Below are positions 25,218 to 35,400 of a stretch of DNA of 64,000 nucleotides, piece after piece. The stretch spans positions 1 through 64,000 of the forward strand of contig JAHRFD010000012.1 of assembly GCA_020882975.1 (NCBI GenBank). Reading direction: 5' to 3'. The stretch comes from Microcoleus sp. EPA2 (GTDB taxonomy: Bacteria; Cyanobacteriota; Cyanobacteriia; Cyanobacteriales; Microcoleaceae). Position 1 is the stretch's first letter; each line of letters starts with the position of its first letter. The notes below the pieces were generated by a model. The model was not told where the DNA came from. It was given only the letters and a program-made list of their open reading frames with translations, and made no database searches. The position numbers and the translations under genes were made by a program.

Positions 25218-26384
25218 CTACTCAAAAATTCCGCCCCCCTCCATTAACTCAATTTTCAACCCTTCAGAAATACCCAAACAACCAGCAAACTTGGCATTTT
25301 TGACCACAATATTTTTCAAATCCGCACGGCTCAAATCAGCGCCCTTCAAATTTGCACCGCTCAAATTAACACCGCTCATATCAGAATTGCGGAAATCAGT
25401 ACCCTGCAAATTTGCACCAGCTAAATTCGCATGGGGTAAATAAGCACTGCTCAAATTTGCGTTAGTTAAATTGGCATTTTCCAAATTAGCCCGTGGCAAC
25501 TTTGTCCGCAAGTCAGCACCGCTCAAATCAGCATCATTGAGTTCGCTATCACGCAAATTAGCATTGCATAAAGTAGCATTAATTAACCGAGCACCGCTCA
25601 GCAAAGCACCGCTGAGATCTGCTAGGGTAAAATCAACACCGCTGAGGTTGGCATTCCGCAAATTTGCTCCGGCAAAATCAGCATATTGCAAATCAAAATT
25701 GCTTAAATCTGCTCCGGCAAAATCTTCCACCGGATTCAAACCAACCATTTCTGCAAGTTGTATAAAATCGTTATTTTGCTGACTTAAAAACATTTGTCGC
25801 ACGATCGCCAATTGTTGCTGTCGGTAGTAGTTAGCTTGCTCGTAATTTGCTAAATACTTGTAAGCTAGCTTCAAATTCTTGAGGGCGTGGCGTTCAATGC
25901 GATCGTCTGCGATCGCGCGGGCGAGTTCCAACTGTTGATGATAGCACTGGAGCGCACCAGACAAATCTCCTTTGGCATCGAAAGCTAAGGCCAAATTACC
26001 CAAAGCTTCCTCTTCCCCGCGATTGTCTCCCGTTTCGCGGGCGATCGCCAAACGCTGCTGCTGGTGTTCAATCGCACCGTCAAAGTCCAACTGAGCACAA
26101 CAAGCATTACCCAAATTCCCCAAAGCATTCGCCTCACCGCGGCGATCGCCAATTTCCCGCGCTAACACCAAATGCTGTTGATAACAGTCGATCGCACGCG
26201 CCAAATCTCCCAGGGCTTCATAGGCAACTCCCATATTTCCCAGCGCCGCACCCGATCGACGTTTGTCATCGATTTCCCGATACAGACTCAGCGCCTGTCC
26301 CCAAGATTCCAGCGCTGCCTCAAATTCCCGTGCCTGATATTGGGAAATTCCCTGTTTGATTAGCTCATTAGCTTGTGGGGTCAT
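25218..26384 (-). CDS. TPR and pentapeptide-repeat protein
   Basis: A 388-residue protein. Residues 1-195 contain about five TPR units of the NB-ARC/kinesin-light-chain type (ALGNMGVAYEALGDLARAIDCYQQHL, ALGNLGNACCAQLDFDGAIEH and so on). Residues 215-370 contain pentapeptide repeats (ADLSNFDLQYADFAGANL onward). The final tail GCLGISEGLKIELMEGGGIFE matches the tail of the paralogue at 23750-24931. Both modules are scaffold types, so a role as a signalling or assembly scaffold is likely but unproven. It is in the same orientation as the pentapeptide gene downstream, separated from it by the MITE-like repeat copy. Confidence 0.85.
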   Translation of the reverse strand: MTPQANELIKQGISQYQAREFEAALESWGQALSLYREIDDKRRSGAALGNMGVAYEALGDLARAIDCYQQHLVLAREIGDRRGEANALGNLGNACCAQLDFDGAIEHQQQRLAIARETGDNRGEEEALGNLALAFDAKGDLSGALQCYHQQLELARAIADDRIERHALKNLKLAYKYLANYEQANYYRQQQLAIVRQMFLSQQNNDFIQLAEMVGLNPVEDFAGADLSNFDLQYADFAGANLRNANLSGVDFTLADLSGALLSGARLINATLCNANLRDSELNDADLSGADLRTKLPRANLENANLTNANLSSAYLPHANLAGANLQGTDFRNSDMSGVNLSGANLKGADLSRADLKNIVVKNAKFAGCLGISEGLKIELMEGGGIFE

Positions 26385-26534
26385 AATTATAAAAATTAGT
26401 GAAATTTTTAACTAAAGTCGATATTAGTCCGTAATGGGTCATCAGTAATCGGTAATTAGTCATGGGTAGGCTACTTTCCTGTAGCCGCTTTCCCCCATCC
26501 CTGTCGCTGCAAAAAAAAGCCTAAAGAGAAAAAT

Positions 26535-26568
26535 TCCCAAAAAATAGAGAGTCGCCTAAGCGACTCTC
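26535..26568 (-). terminator. Hairpin terminator in the gatB 3' region
   Basis: On the minus strand GAGAGTCGC/GCGACTCTC forms a perfect 9-bp stem with a 4-base loop, followed by TATTTTTTGGG. It lies between gatB and the TPR gene. A second terminator is nearer gatB (26689-26712). Confidence 0.6.
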
Positions 26569-26688
26569 CTTGCCATCAGGGTGCATCTACATAACATAAT
26601 ATATCATGTCTGCAATGAGGGGTCAACCCCCTTTCTTGAAAAAATCAAAATATTTATCAGCCCCGGCGGTTACAAACCGCAGCTACAT

Positions 26689-26712
26689 AAACAAAACCCG
26701 CCTGCGCGGGTT
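26689..26712 (-). terminator. gatB terminator
   Basis: On the minus strand AACCCGC GCAG GCGGGTT followed by TTGTTT: a 7-bp perfect stem with a tetraloop, 24 bases after the gatB stop codon. Confidence 0.8.
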
Positions 26713-26735
26713 GAAGAATTATTGGGAACTAATTT

Positions 26736-28220
26736 TTAGCCGTTGAGCTTGTTGGCTAGCAACTCATTGGTCAATTTGGGATCTGCCCTACCACCAGTCT
26801 CCTTCATCACCTTGCCGACAAAAAAGCCCAACAGCTTAGTTTTGCCCGCCCGGTACTGTTCGAGCTCCTTGGGATTGGCAGCCAAAACTGCATCGATCGC
26901 AAGTGCGATCGCACCAGTATCGGAAATTTGGATCAAACCCTTGCTCTCAACCAACTGTTGCGGAGAACCGCCCTTGGCTAGCAACTCCGGTAAAATATCC
27001 TTAGCGATTTTGCCACTGATCGTGCCAGCCTCAATTAGCTTCAGCAGTTCGGCCAAATTATCGGGTTGGAAAGGAATTTCGCCGATCGCCACTTGTTCGT
27101 TTTTGAGATAAGCAGTGATATCGCCCATCACCCAATTGGCAGCTTGCTTAGGCGCAGCACCAGCGGCGATCGCTTGTTCAAAATACTCTGCTACTGCTTT
27201 GTCATCAGTCAACACCCGCGCGTCATAGGGAGAAAGACTCAGTTGAGTTTCGTAGCGATGCCGCTTTTCGGCCGGTAATTCTGGCAATTGAGCTTGCCAA
27301 TCTGCCAACTGAACGCTAGAAACCTCGATCGGAGGCAAATCCGGTTCCGGGAAATAGCGGTAATCGCTTGCCCCTTCCTTCATCCGCATACTAAAAGTAC
27401 ACTGTTTGCCCTCATCCCAAAGTCGCGTTTCTTGGAATATGGTTTCGCCGTTTTCTAAAGCTTGAATTTGGCGCTCGATCTCATAGTCGATCGCCCGTTC
27501 GATCGCATTAAAAGAGTTCATATTTTTAATTTCCACTTTCGTGCCGAACTCTTTCCTACCCACCGGGCGCACCGAAATATTCACATCGCAGCGCAGGGAA
27601 CCTTCCTGCATATTCCCGTCGCCCACACCAATATAGCGGACGATCCGGCGCAATTCTTGACCGTATTCCGCTGCTTCTGCGCCCGATCGCAAATCTGGTT
27701 CCGAGACAATTTCGATCAAAGGCACACCAGCGCGGTTGTAATCTACCATAGAATAAGTAGAACCGCTGAGTCGATCGCTGCCGCCGTGCACCAATTTTCC
27801 CGCATCTTCCTCCATGTGCAAGCGAGTGATCCCGATTTTTTTGCGAGTCGAATTGCCTGATTCATCAACCAATTCAATTTCGAGCCAACCCTTAGTGGCG
27901 ATCGGCAAATCAAACTGAGAAATTTGATAATTTTTCGGCAAATCCGGGTAAAAGTATTGCTTGCGATCGAACTTACTGTAAGGTGCGATTTCACAGTGCA
28001 GAGCCAGTCCTGCTTTCACCGCATACTCCAGCACTTTCTCATTTAAGACAGGCAACACTCCGGGCATTCCCATACAAATTGGGTCAATATTAGTGTTGGG
28101 AACACCACCAAATTCTGTGGAAGAACTCGAAAAAATTTTAGTCTTCGTACTCAATTGGCAGTGAGTTTCCAAACCAATAACGGCTTCGTACTCAGTTTTA
28201 ACTTTTGCAGCAACAGTCAT
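26736..28220 (-). CDS. gatB: Asp/Glu-tRNA(Asn/Gln) amidotransferase subunit B (GatB)
   Basis: A 494-residue protein with the GatB signature: [19 protein letters not shown] at the start, [40 protein letters not shown] and [13 protein letters not shown] in the catalytic cradle, and a YqeY-like tail domain (about 345-494) with [12 protein letters not shown] at the end. GatB activates Glu-tRNA(Gln) (and Asp-tRNA(Asn)) with ATP and transfers ammonia delivered by GatA, with GatC, giving Gln-tRNA(Gln) in cyanobacteria. gatA and gatC are not nearby, which is normal in cyanobacteria. Length fits the family (about 475-500). Confidence 0.96.
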   Translation of the reverse strand: MTVAAKVKTEYEAVIGLETHCQLSTKTKIFSSSSTEFGGVPNTNIDPICMGMPGVLPVLNEKVLEYAVKAGLALHCEIAPYSKFDRKQYFYPDLPKNYQISQFDLPIATKGWLEIELVDESGNSTRKKIGITRLHMEEDAGKLVHGGSDRLSGSTYSMVDYNRAGVPLIEIVSEPDLRSGAEAAEYGQELRRIVRYIGVGDGNMQEGSLRCDVNISVRPVGRKEFGTKVEIKNMNSFNAIERAIDYEIERQIQALENGETIFQETRLWDEGKQCTFSMRMKEGASDYRYFPEPDLPPIEVSSVQLADWQAQLPELPAEKRHRYETQLSLSPYDARVLTDDKAVAEYFEQAIAAGAAPKQAANWVMGDITAYLKNEQVAIGEIPFQPDNLAELLKLIEAGTISGKIAKDILPELLAKGGSPQQLVESKGLIQISDTGAIALAIDAVLAANPKELEQYRAGKTKLLGFFVGKVMKETGGRADPKLTNELLANKLNG

Positions 28221-28718
28221 AAAAAAGTTCGGTAAGTGAGAAAAAGTGCGAGTTGTTAGAGCGAGGGACGGAAAGGACGCGGGTGGTTTTAACCACAGTC
28301 AATCTTTTTTTTTTCTATTACCATCTGGGGATTGTTTAGCGTGAGGTACTTTTTCGATCGACTTTCAAGCTTGACAATTACCATCTCAAGCTGCACAATC
28401 CTGTACGCATAATAGTTTGCTGCTAGACAAATCCAAGACTTGTCTCGACATTTGCTTCTTACTTCAACGGGAGCATGGGAGCGGTTATCCCTTGGTAAGC
28501 TTTCACGATGAGAGCCAACCGCGATCGATTAATTGCTCTTTCCATCCCCCCACGGGGTAATGCGCACCATAGCTTAATTCAGTTTAAACTTTATTTTAGC
28601 TTTTGATTAACCAAAGCGATGCACCAGAGCTCAAGTACAACTCGCGCCCACAACTTTTCGATCGCCCCCAGCTCCCTCACCACCTTTTGTAAAGATATGT
28701 TAAGATTTTTCAGACTCA
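28221..28718. other. Gene-free stretch upstream of gatB
   Basis: No reading frame of convincing composition was found on either strand. It contains a short hairpin GTGGTTTTAACCAC followed by a T-run (about 28282-28314) and A/T-rich DNA with no obvious promoter. Nothing else was recognised. Confidence 0.4.
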
Positions 28719-28782
28719 GCCAGTGGTAAGGCATTGCTAGGGGAAGTTCAGCCTCGCAAACCGCAATTGCCGACCACTAGGC
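28719..28782 (+). ncRNA. Candidate structured RNA hairpin (unidentified)
   Basis: The arms 28719-28737 and 28763-28782 pair over 17 bp: GCC/GGC, AGTGGT/ACCACT, GGCA/TGCC, TTGC/GCAA, with two single-base bulges, around a 25-base loop. The 8-mer GCCAGTGC near 28797 nearly repeats the 5' arm and could compete for pairing with the 3' arm. No known RNA family was recognised; it could also be a repeat or attenuator. Confidence 0.25.
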
Positions 28783-28850
28783 AAGTGTATCTTGTAGCCA
28801 GTGCCAGCTTAAGGGGTTCAATTAATGATTAAAAATGTAAAATTTAAGAG

Positions 28851-28958
28851 TAATACCAATTTTAAAAAAGAATGCAACAGTAGTCTTGTCCCTCCCCTTT
28901 ATAAGGGGCGGGTTAGGGGGGTCAAAGATTGTTGCACGATTTTAGAGAAATGGTATTA
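28851..28958. mobile_element. MITE-like foldback element
   Basis: TAATACCA (28851) and TGGTATTA (ending 28958) are exact inverted ends; inside them TGCAACA/TGTTGCA form a second inverted pair around a CCCCTTTATAAGGGGCGGGTT palindrome. It is 108 bp and codes for nothing. It sits just upstream of the histidine kinase gene at 29026, leaving about 65 bases for the promoter. Confidence 0.7.
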
Positions 28959-29025
28959 GTTGAAATATATTCTTTAAATCATTAATTGATTACCACAAAG
29001 TAACACTTTTCTAAACATCAAAAAT

Positions 29026-32000
29026 ATGCCTGAAATTCCAGTCGGAAGTGCCACACTGTTTCCCAACAGCATCACTGAGCTAGAGCAGGCGGAATCAGCC
29101 CTAGAAATAGCTTGGGAAGAACTAGAAGCAGAAACAGCAAAAACTATCGATCTAATAGGGCAAATCAGTCCAGAACATTCACAGAGAATAGGCGAGCGAC
29201 TTGCCACAGTCAAGCAACTGCGGCAACAGTTAAAAACCCAAAGAAAACAAGCCACCTCGCGACTAGAGTTTCACCTGGACAACTCACAGATGGCAGTTTT
29301 AGAATGGGATTGCCAATTTCGGATAGTTCAGTGGTCAGCCGGGGCAGAACGCATATTTGGCTGGAAAACCGCAGAAGTAATCGGCAAAAACTTTGAGGAA
29401 TTATCAATAGTCTATGAAGCGGATTTAGAGCTAGTCAACTTAGTCACAAATAACCTCTTAGAGGGGCGCGAACCTCGCAATATTTGCCACAACCGCAACT
29501 ACACTAAAGATGGAGCGGTAATTCACTGTGAATGGAATAATTCAGCACAGACAGATGCAGAAGGAAAAGTAGTTTCGATTATCTCCTTTGCCCTAGATGT
29601 CACTGAACGTCACCGCACTCAAGAAGAACTGCGTAGGCGGGAAGAAGCTTTCAGCGCGATCGCCGAAAATGCCACCGATACCATCGCGCGGTTCGATCGA
29701 GAATTGCGCCACCTTTACGTCAACAAAGAAGTCCAACGGGCCACCGGAAAACCACCTTCAGAATTTATCGGCAAAAGTAACCAAGAATTAGGAATGTCCC
29801 CCCAACTTTGCAATCTGTGGGACCAAGCTTGTCTGAAAGTTTTCCGCACCGGTCAACCAGAAACCATAGAATTTGACTTTCCTACTCCCGCAGGCAAAAA
29901 ATATTATCAATGTCGAGTAATTCCAGAATTTACTCAAAATAATAGCGTAGAAACAGTCCTAGGCATCGCCCGCGACATCACAGATCTCAAACAAATAGAA
30001 GCCCAGTTGCGACAAAGTGAAGCTAAATTTAGGAACATTGTTGATTCTAACATGATAGGCATCTTCTTTTGGGATATACATGGTGAAGTTATAGACGCAA
30101 ATGATGCTTTTTTAAACATGATTGGATACCCGCGAGAAGACCTGGAAAGCCGAAAATTGAGCTGGCAAAAAATTACACCACCAGAATATCGCAGCCAAGA
30201 TGAAGCAAAACTAGCAGAACTAGAAGCCACCAGCAAAGCTAGTCCCTTTGAAAAAGAATACATCCGAGGAGACGGCAGCCGCGTTCATGTCCTGCTGGGG
30301 GCTGCATTTTCCGAAGGTTCTCAGGAGCTTGGTGTCAGTTTTGTGCTGGACTTAACTCAGCGAAAACAGGCAGAAAATGAACTCCAAAAACATCAAGAAC
30401 TTTTGGAAAGTATCCTAAAAACTATTCCCAATTTTCTTTATATTTATGATGTATTAGAAAACAAAAACATTTATGCAAATGAAGCTGCACTCTCTATATT
30501 AGGCTACTCTTCTGAAGAATTACAAAGCATGGGAAATGCAGCCCTTTCAACCTTAATTCATCCTGACGATATGTCAAAATTAATCGCTGGTATGCAGCGG
30601 CTAGCAAATAGCCCAAACATTCACGAAACAGATGATATAGACTACAGAATTCAACATAAAAATGGGGAATGGCGTTGGGTACACGATCGCTCTACAATTT
30701 TCAAAAGAACCCCAGACGGACAAATTAAACAAGTTATCGGCTCTGTACTCGATATCAGCGATCGCAAACAAGCCGAAGAATCCTTAAAACAACAAAAAGA
30801 ACTGCTGCAAACTATCTTCGACAACGTACCAGTCATGCTCGCATTCTTGGGCGACAGTGGGGAAATAGAGTGGGTAAACCGATACTGGGAACAAGTGCTC
30901 GGCTGGAGTTGTGAAGCAATGAAAGGCCGCGATATCTTTGCCGAATTTTATCCCCAGCCAGAATACCGCCAATACGTTTTGGATGAGATCCAAGCAGCCA
31001 ATAAGAAATGGACCGACTTTAAAACTAGAGTGAGAGATGGGCGAATTATTGACACTTCATGGGCAAATATTCGTCTTTCTGACGGGAGATGTATCGGCAT
31101 TGGTCAAGATATCACCGAACGCAAACGAGCGGAAGCCGAACTCCAAAAACTTAACGAAACTTTAGAAGCTCAAGTCGCCCAGCGTACCGCTGAACTAGAG
31201 ACTTTCTTTGATGCTTTGCCCGATCGCATTTTTGTTGTAGAGCGCGAAAATATGCGTCAGCCCTTTGTTAACCAATCTCTGGCAAAAATGGCGGGTTTCC
31301 AAAATAGAAAAGAGATGCAAGGAAAAACTGTTTTTGAATGTTTTCCACCAGAGCTATCCGCAAAATTTTATCAAGAAAATATGCAAGTTTTTGAATCTGG
31401 TGAAACTCTACATTTGCAGGAAGAATTTAATTTTGAAGGGAGAACTCATTACTATGATACGTTTAAAATTCCCCTCAAAAATCAAAGAGGCGAAATTTAT
31501 GCTTTAATTGGGACTTCTCGCGAGATAACTGAGTTAGTTGAAACCAAAAAAGCTTTATCAGAACGTACAGATCAATTAGAATTTGCCAATCAAGAACTAG
31601 AATCTTTCTCTTACTCTGTTTCCCACGACTTGCGCGCTCCTTTGCGACACATTTCAGGTTTTGTCAACGCCTTGAAACAGCGACTACAATCAATGGAGGT
31701 TCTGGGCGATCGTAAAATAGTTCATTATCTGCAAGTAATTGATGACAGTAGCCAAAAAATGAGTCTGTTGATTGACGGTTTGCTAGCACTTTCGCGGGTG
31801 GGGCGCACCGAGTTAATCCAAATTCCGATCGACGTCACCGAGTTAGTACAAACTGCGATTAAATTGGCTCAACCCCGAACAGTCACAGATGTTACCCAAA
31901 CTCCCCAAACCGTTGAATTTGAAATCGGAGATTTACCTATGGTGACGGGAGATCCTACCTTACTCCAACAGGTGTTCAGCAACTTGATTAGCAATGCAGT

Positions 32001-32271
32001 CAAGTTTAGTCGCGGACGCAATCCAGCTACAATAGTTATTGATGCTTTACCAGATGGAACAATTTTTGTCAAGGATAATGGTGTCGGTTTTGAGATGGAA
32101 TATGCCGATCAACTGTTTGCAGCCTTTGGGAGATTGCACTCCCAGAGAGAATTTGAAGGCACCGGCATCGGTTTAGCGATCGCCTGGCGGATTATTCATC
32201 GCCACGGCGGTACAATTTGGGCCGAAAGCACACTCGATGGAGGAGCAACATTTTACTTTAAACTCAATTAA
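29026..32271 (+). CDS. Multi-PAS sensor histidine kinase
   Basis: A 1081-residue protein with a short N-terminal coiled coil (about 15-75), then six PAS/PAC sensor modules (starting near residues 80, 205, 330, 455, 590 and 715; for example LDNSQMAVLEWDCQF and IAENATDTIARFDREL), a coiled coil (about 845-860), a HisKA dimerisation domain with the phosphate-accepting His in SVSHDLRAPLRHISGF (about residue 866), and a HATPase_c domain with NLISNAVKFS and GTGIGLAIAWRIIHRHGG. The H-box LRAPLRHISGF is the phytochrome-like type. There are no membrane segments, so it is probably a cytoplasmic sensor. The gene at 32458, which starts with a receiver domain, is the likely downstream partner. Confidence 0.92.
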   Translation: MPEIPVGSATLFPNSITELEQAESALEIAWEELEAETAKTIDLIGQISPEHSQRIGERLATVKQLRQQLKTQRKQATSRLEFHLDNSQMAVLEWDCQFRIVQWSAGAERIFGWKTAEVIGKNFEELSIVYEADLELVNLVTNNLLEGREPRNICHNRNYTKDGAVIHCEWNNSAQTDAEGKVVSIISFALDVTERHRTQEELRRREEAFSAIAENATDTIARFDRELRHLYVNKEVQRATGKPPSEFIGKSNQELGMSPQLCNLWDQACLKVFRTGQPETIEFDFPTPAGKKYYQCRVIPEFTQNNSVETVLGIARDITDLKQIEAQLRQSEAKFRNIVDSNMIGIFFWDIHGEVIDANDAFLNMIGYPREDLESRKLSWQKITPPEYRSQDEAKLAELEATSKASPFEKEYIRGDGSRVHVLLGAAFSEGSQELGVSFVLDLTQRKQAENELQKHQELLESILKTIPNFLYIYDVLENKNIYANEAALSILGYSSEELQSMGNAALSTLIHPDDMSKLIAGMQRLANSPNIHETDDIDYRIQHKNGEWRWVHDRSTIFKRTPDGQIKQVIGSVLDISDRKQAEESLKQQKELLQTIFDNVPVMLAFLGDSGEIEWVNRYWEQVLGWSCEAMKGRDIFAEFYPQPEYRQYVLDEIQAANKKWTDFKTRVRDGRIIDTSWANIRLSDGRCIGIGQDITERKRAEAELQKLNETLEAQVAQRTAELETFFDALPDRIFVVERENMRQPFVNQSLAKMAGFQNRKEMQGKTVFECFPPELSAKFYQENMQVFESGETLHLQEEFNFEGRTHYYDTFKIPLKNQRGEIYALIGTSREITELVETKKALSERTDQLEFANQELESFSYSVSHDLRAPLRHISGFVNALKQRLQSMEVLGDRKIVHYLQVIDDSSQKMSLLIDGLLALSRVGRTELIQIPIDVTELVQTAIKLAQPRTVTDVTQTPQTVEFEIGDLPMVTGDPTLLQQVFSNLISNAVKFSRGRNPATIVIDALPDGTIFVKDNGVGFEMEYADQLFAAFGRLHSQREFEGTGIGLAIAWRIIHRHGGTIWAESTLDGGATFYFKLN

Positions 32272-32457
32272 ACAGTCTCAACCTTTTTTCCTGTCTAGGA
32301 CGAGCTTATTTCATTTGTAAACAAGATTTTTTAAAGCCGTACCACAGGATGCAAAGCAAAAGCACAGAGAACATAAAGAGAAGTTCACAAATCATTTAAG
32401 ATTGCTATATACTATTACATATTTCATAAAAATTTACTAAATAAATCCCCAAAAGCT

Positions 32458-35400
32458 ATGTTAAACTTATTGATTGTCGAAGACATGGCAGAAGATATAG
32501 AATTAGTGGTAATCGCCTTAGAAACAGGAGGAATCAAATTTACATTTGACACAGCTCAAACGGCAAAAAAATGTAGAGAACTGCTCGAAAATGGCAAAAA
32601 ATATGATGCTGTATTGTCCGATTACAGGCTGCCAGGTTTCAACGGTTTAGACTTGTTGAAAATGATGCAGGAATTAGATCGGAATATCCCTTTTATTTTA
32701 GTCACAGGAAGCTTGGGAGAAGAGGCCGCAGTTGAGTGCATCAAATCAGGCATGACCGATTACTTATTAAAAAGCAGATTATTTAGACTACCAACAATAT
32801 TAGAAAGATCGCTCCAAGAATATCAAATGCGCGCCCAGCGACAAGAAGCGATCGCCAAAATTCAACGACAAGCTCAGAAAGAAGCGATCGTCAACCGCAT
32901 TGTCCAAGCCATGCGCGAAACCCTAGTGCTAGACGAAGTGCTACAAACCACCGCAGATCAGCTCCATGAAGCTTTTGAAACTAGCGGCTGCGGGATTTTG
33001 CAGCCAGATGCTGACGGGGGTATCATAGTTCGCTACATGAGCAAATCAGCACACAAACAACAGATCCTGGGGCTAAATTGCGACTTTGCCGAACACTACC
33101 GCTCCTCCCTCGCAGCAGGAGAAACCCTAGCCCTCGACGACTTATCCAACCTCGGTCCGTCTCTGCAAGCATCAGCAGAGATTGTAGGGTTTCAGGCAGT
33201 GACGATCGCACCACTGCTCTACCAGCAGTCATTTTTGGGAGGAATTTGCCTCTACCAGTGCGATCGCACCCGCTCTTGGAGTGCAGAAGAAGTATCCCTA
33301 GTCAAAGCAATAGCAGATCAGTGCGCGATCGCGATCCACCAAGCCGAACTCTATCAGCAAGCCCAAACCGAACTAGCAGAACGCAAGCGCGCCGAAGCAG
33401 CAGTCCTTGGCATCCAGCAGCAGCTAGCAGCAATGGCAGCCAACATCCCCGGCTCCGTTTACCGCATCATCATTCATCCCGACGGTAGGATTTCCCTGCC
33501 TTACATCAGTCCGGGGGTGCGGGAAGTGACAGGCATCGAGCTATCCGAGGTGATGGCGCGTCCCGAAATCTTGATGGAAATCATTCATCCAGAAGACAAA
33601 AACTCCTTTGACCAAAGCGTAGCAGCATCCAGTGCCAGTCTAGAGCCGTGCGATCGCCAATACCGGATCATTTTGAAAACCGGCGAGGTGAAGTGGGTGC
33701 AAGACAACGCCCGGTTTTCCAAAAACGAAAACGGCGACATCATTATCGACGGAGTAGCCCTAGACATCAGCGGACGCAAAAAGGCAGAAGAAGCACTGCG
33801 TCAAAGCGAACAGCGGTTTCGCTCGCTGATCGAAAACGCTACAGACATCACAATCATTCTCGACGGTGAAGGCACATTTCGCTACGTCAGCCCCTCCGTC
33901 AAGCGAATTTTAGGATACTTACCCCAAAAGACGATCGGGCGGAGCGTTTTTGATACCGTTCATCCCGAAGACGGAGCCCTGATTACCGAAACACTCAACA
34001 AAGTAATTCAAAACCCCAAGACAAGTCACTCCCCTCTCGAGTACCGAGTCCGCCACCGCAACGGCTCATGGTGTTTTTTAGAAGCAGTAGCCACCAACTT
34101 GCTACACGATGGGGCTGTCCAAGGAATAGTAGTCAACTGTCACGACATCACCAAGCGCAAACTCGCCGAAGAACAACTACTCCACGACGCCTTTCATGAC
34201 GGGCTGACTGGACTGCCTAACCGAGCCCTATTTATCGATCGACTCGAACACGATCTCAGACTCGCCCAAAGACGCAAAGAATACTTATTTGCAGTGCTGT
34301 TTCTCGATTTAGATAGATTTAAAGTAGTCAACGATTCCCTCGGCCACGCCATCGGCGACCAACTGCTAATCGCCAGCGCGCGACGTTTAGAAACCTGTTT
34401 GCGGGTGGGAGATACAGTGGCTCGCCTCGGAGGCGACGAATTTGCCATCCTGCTAGAAGATATCGACGGCATCAATGAAGCCAATAATATTGCCCATCGC
34501 CTCCAACAGAGAATCAGTGCTCCCTTGGTTCTAGACGGACACGAAGTATTCATCACCGCCAGCATCGGTATCGCCCTGAGTTCCGTTGAATACATCGAAT
34601 CGACAAATCTGCTGCGCGACGCCGACACCGCCATGTACCGGGCAAAAGGACTAGGCAGAGCCCGCCACGAAGTATTCAACAGTTCCATGCACGCCCACGC
34701 TTTGCGGCTATTGCAGCTAGAAAACGACCTGCGACGCGCCGCCGAATCGATTCGAGACCGCCCCAGAGAAGAAGATGAGGGACAACAGCAACTTGGGGAA
34801 TACAGAACCTCAGAAGACTCCACCCAATCCCTTCTCTGCCTCAAATGCCCCAAACCTTCCTTACCTCCCTTGTCCCCAGCGCCCCAGTTTATTATTCACT
34901 ACCAGCCCATAGTCTCGATCGCCACCAACACCATTAGCTGTTTTGAAGCCTTAGTGCGGTGGCAGCACCCAGAAAGAGGATTAGTTTCCCCAGCCGAATT
35001 CATCCCAGTCGCCGAAGAAACCGGACTGATCGTACCCCTGGGCCGCTGGGTGCTGCGTACAGCTTGCCAGCAAATCCGCCAGTGGCAGCAGCTATTTCCC
35101 AGCAACCCCCCCTTGAGTGTCAGCGTCAACCTTTCAGTCAAACAGTTTTCTCAGCCAGACTTAATTGAATACATCGACCAAGTGCTAGAAGAAAGTGACC
35201 TAGAAGGCAGCAGTTTAAAACTAGAAATTACAGAAAGCGTACTCATAGAAAACTCCGAATCAGTTACCGCCATGCTGGTGGAACTCAGAGCCCGCAACAT
35301 ACACCTTTGCATCGACGATTTCGGCACCGGTTATTCATCCCTGTCCTATCTGCACCGCTTTCCGACCAATACTTTAAAAATAGACCGTTCTTTTGTCAGC

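Noticed and set aside
28282..28314. Hairpin plus T-run as terminator on the plus strand
   Set aside because: No plus-strand gene lies upstream to be ended, so the signal is left unassigned within the gap.
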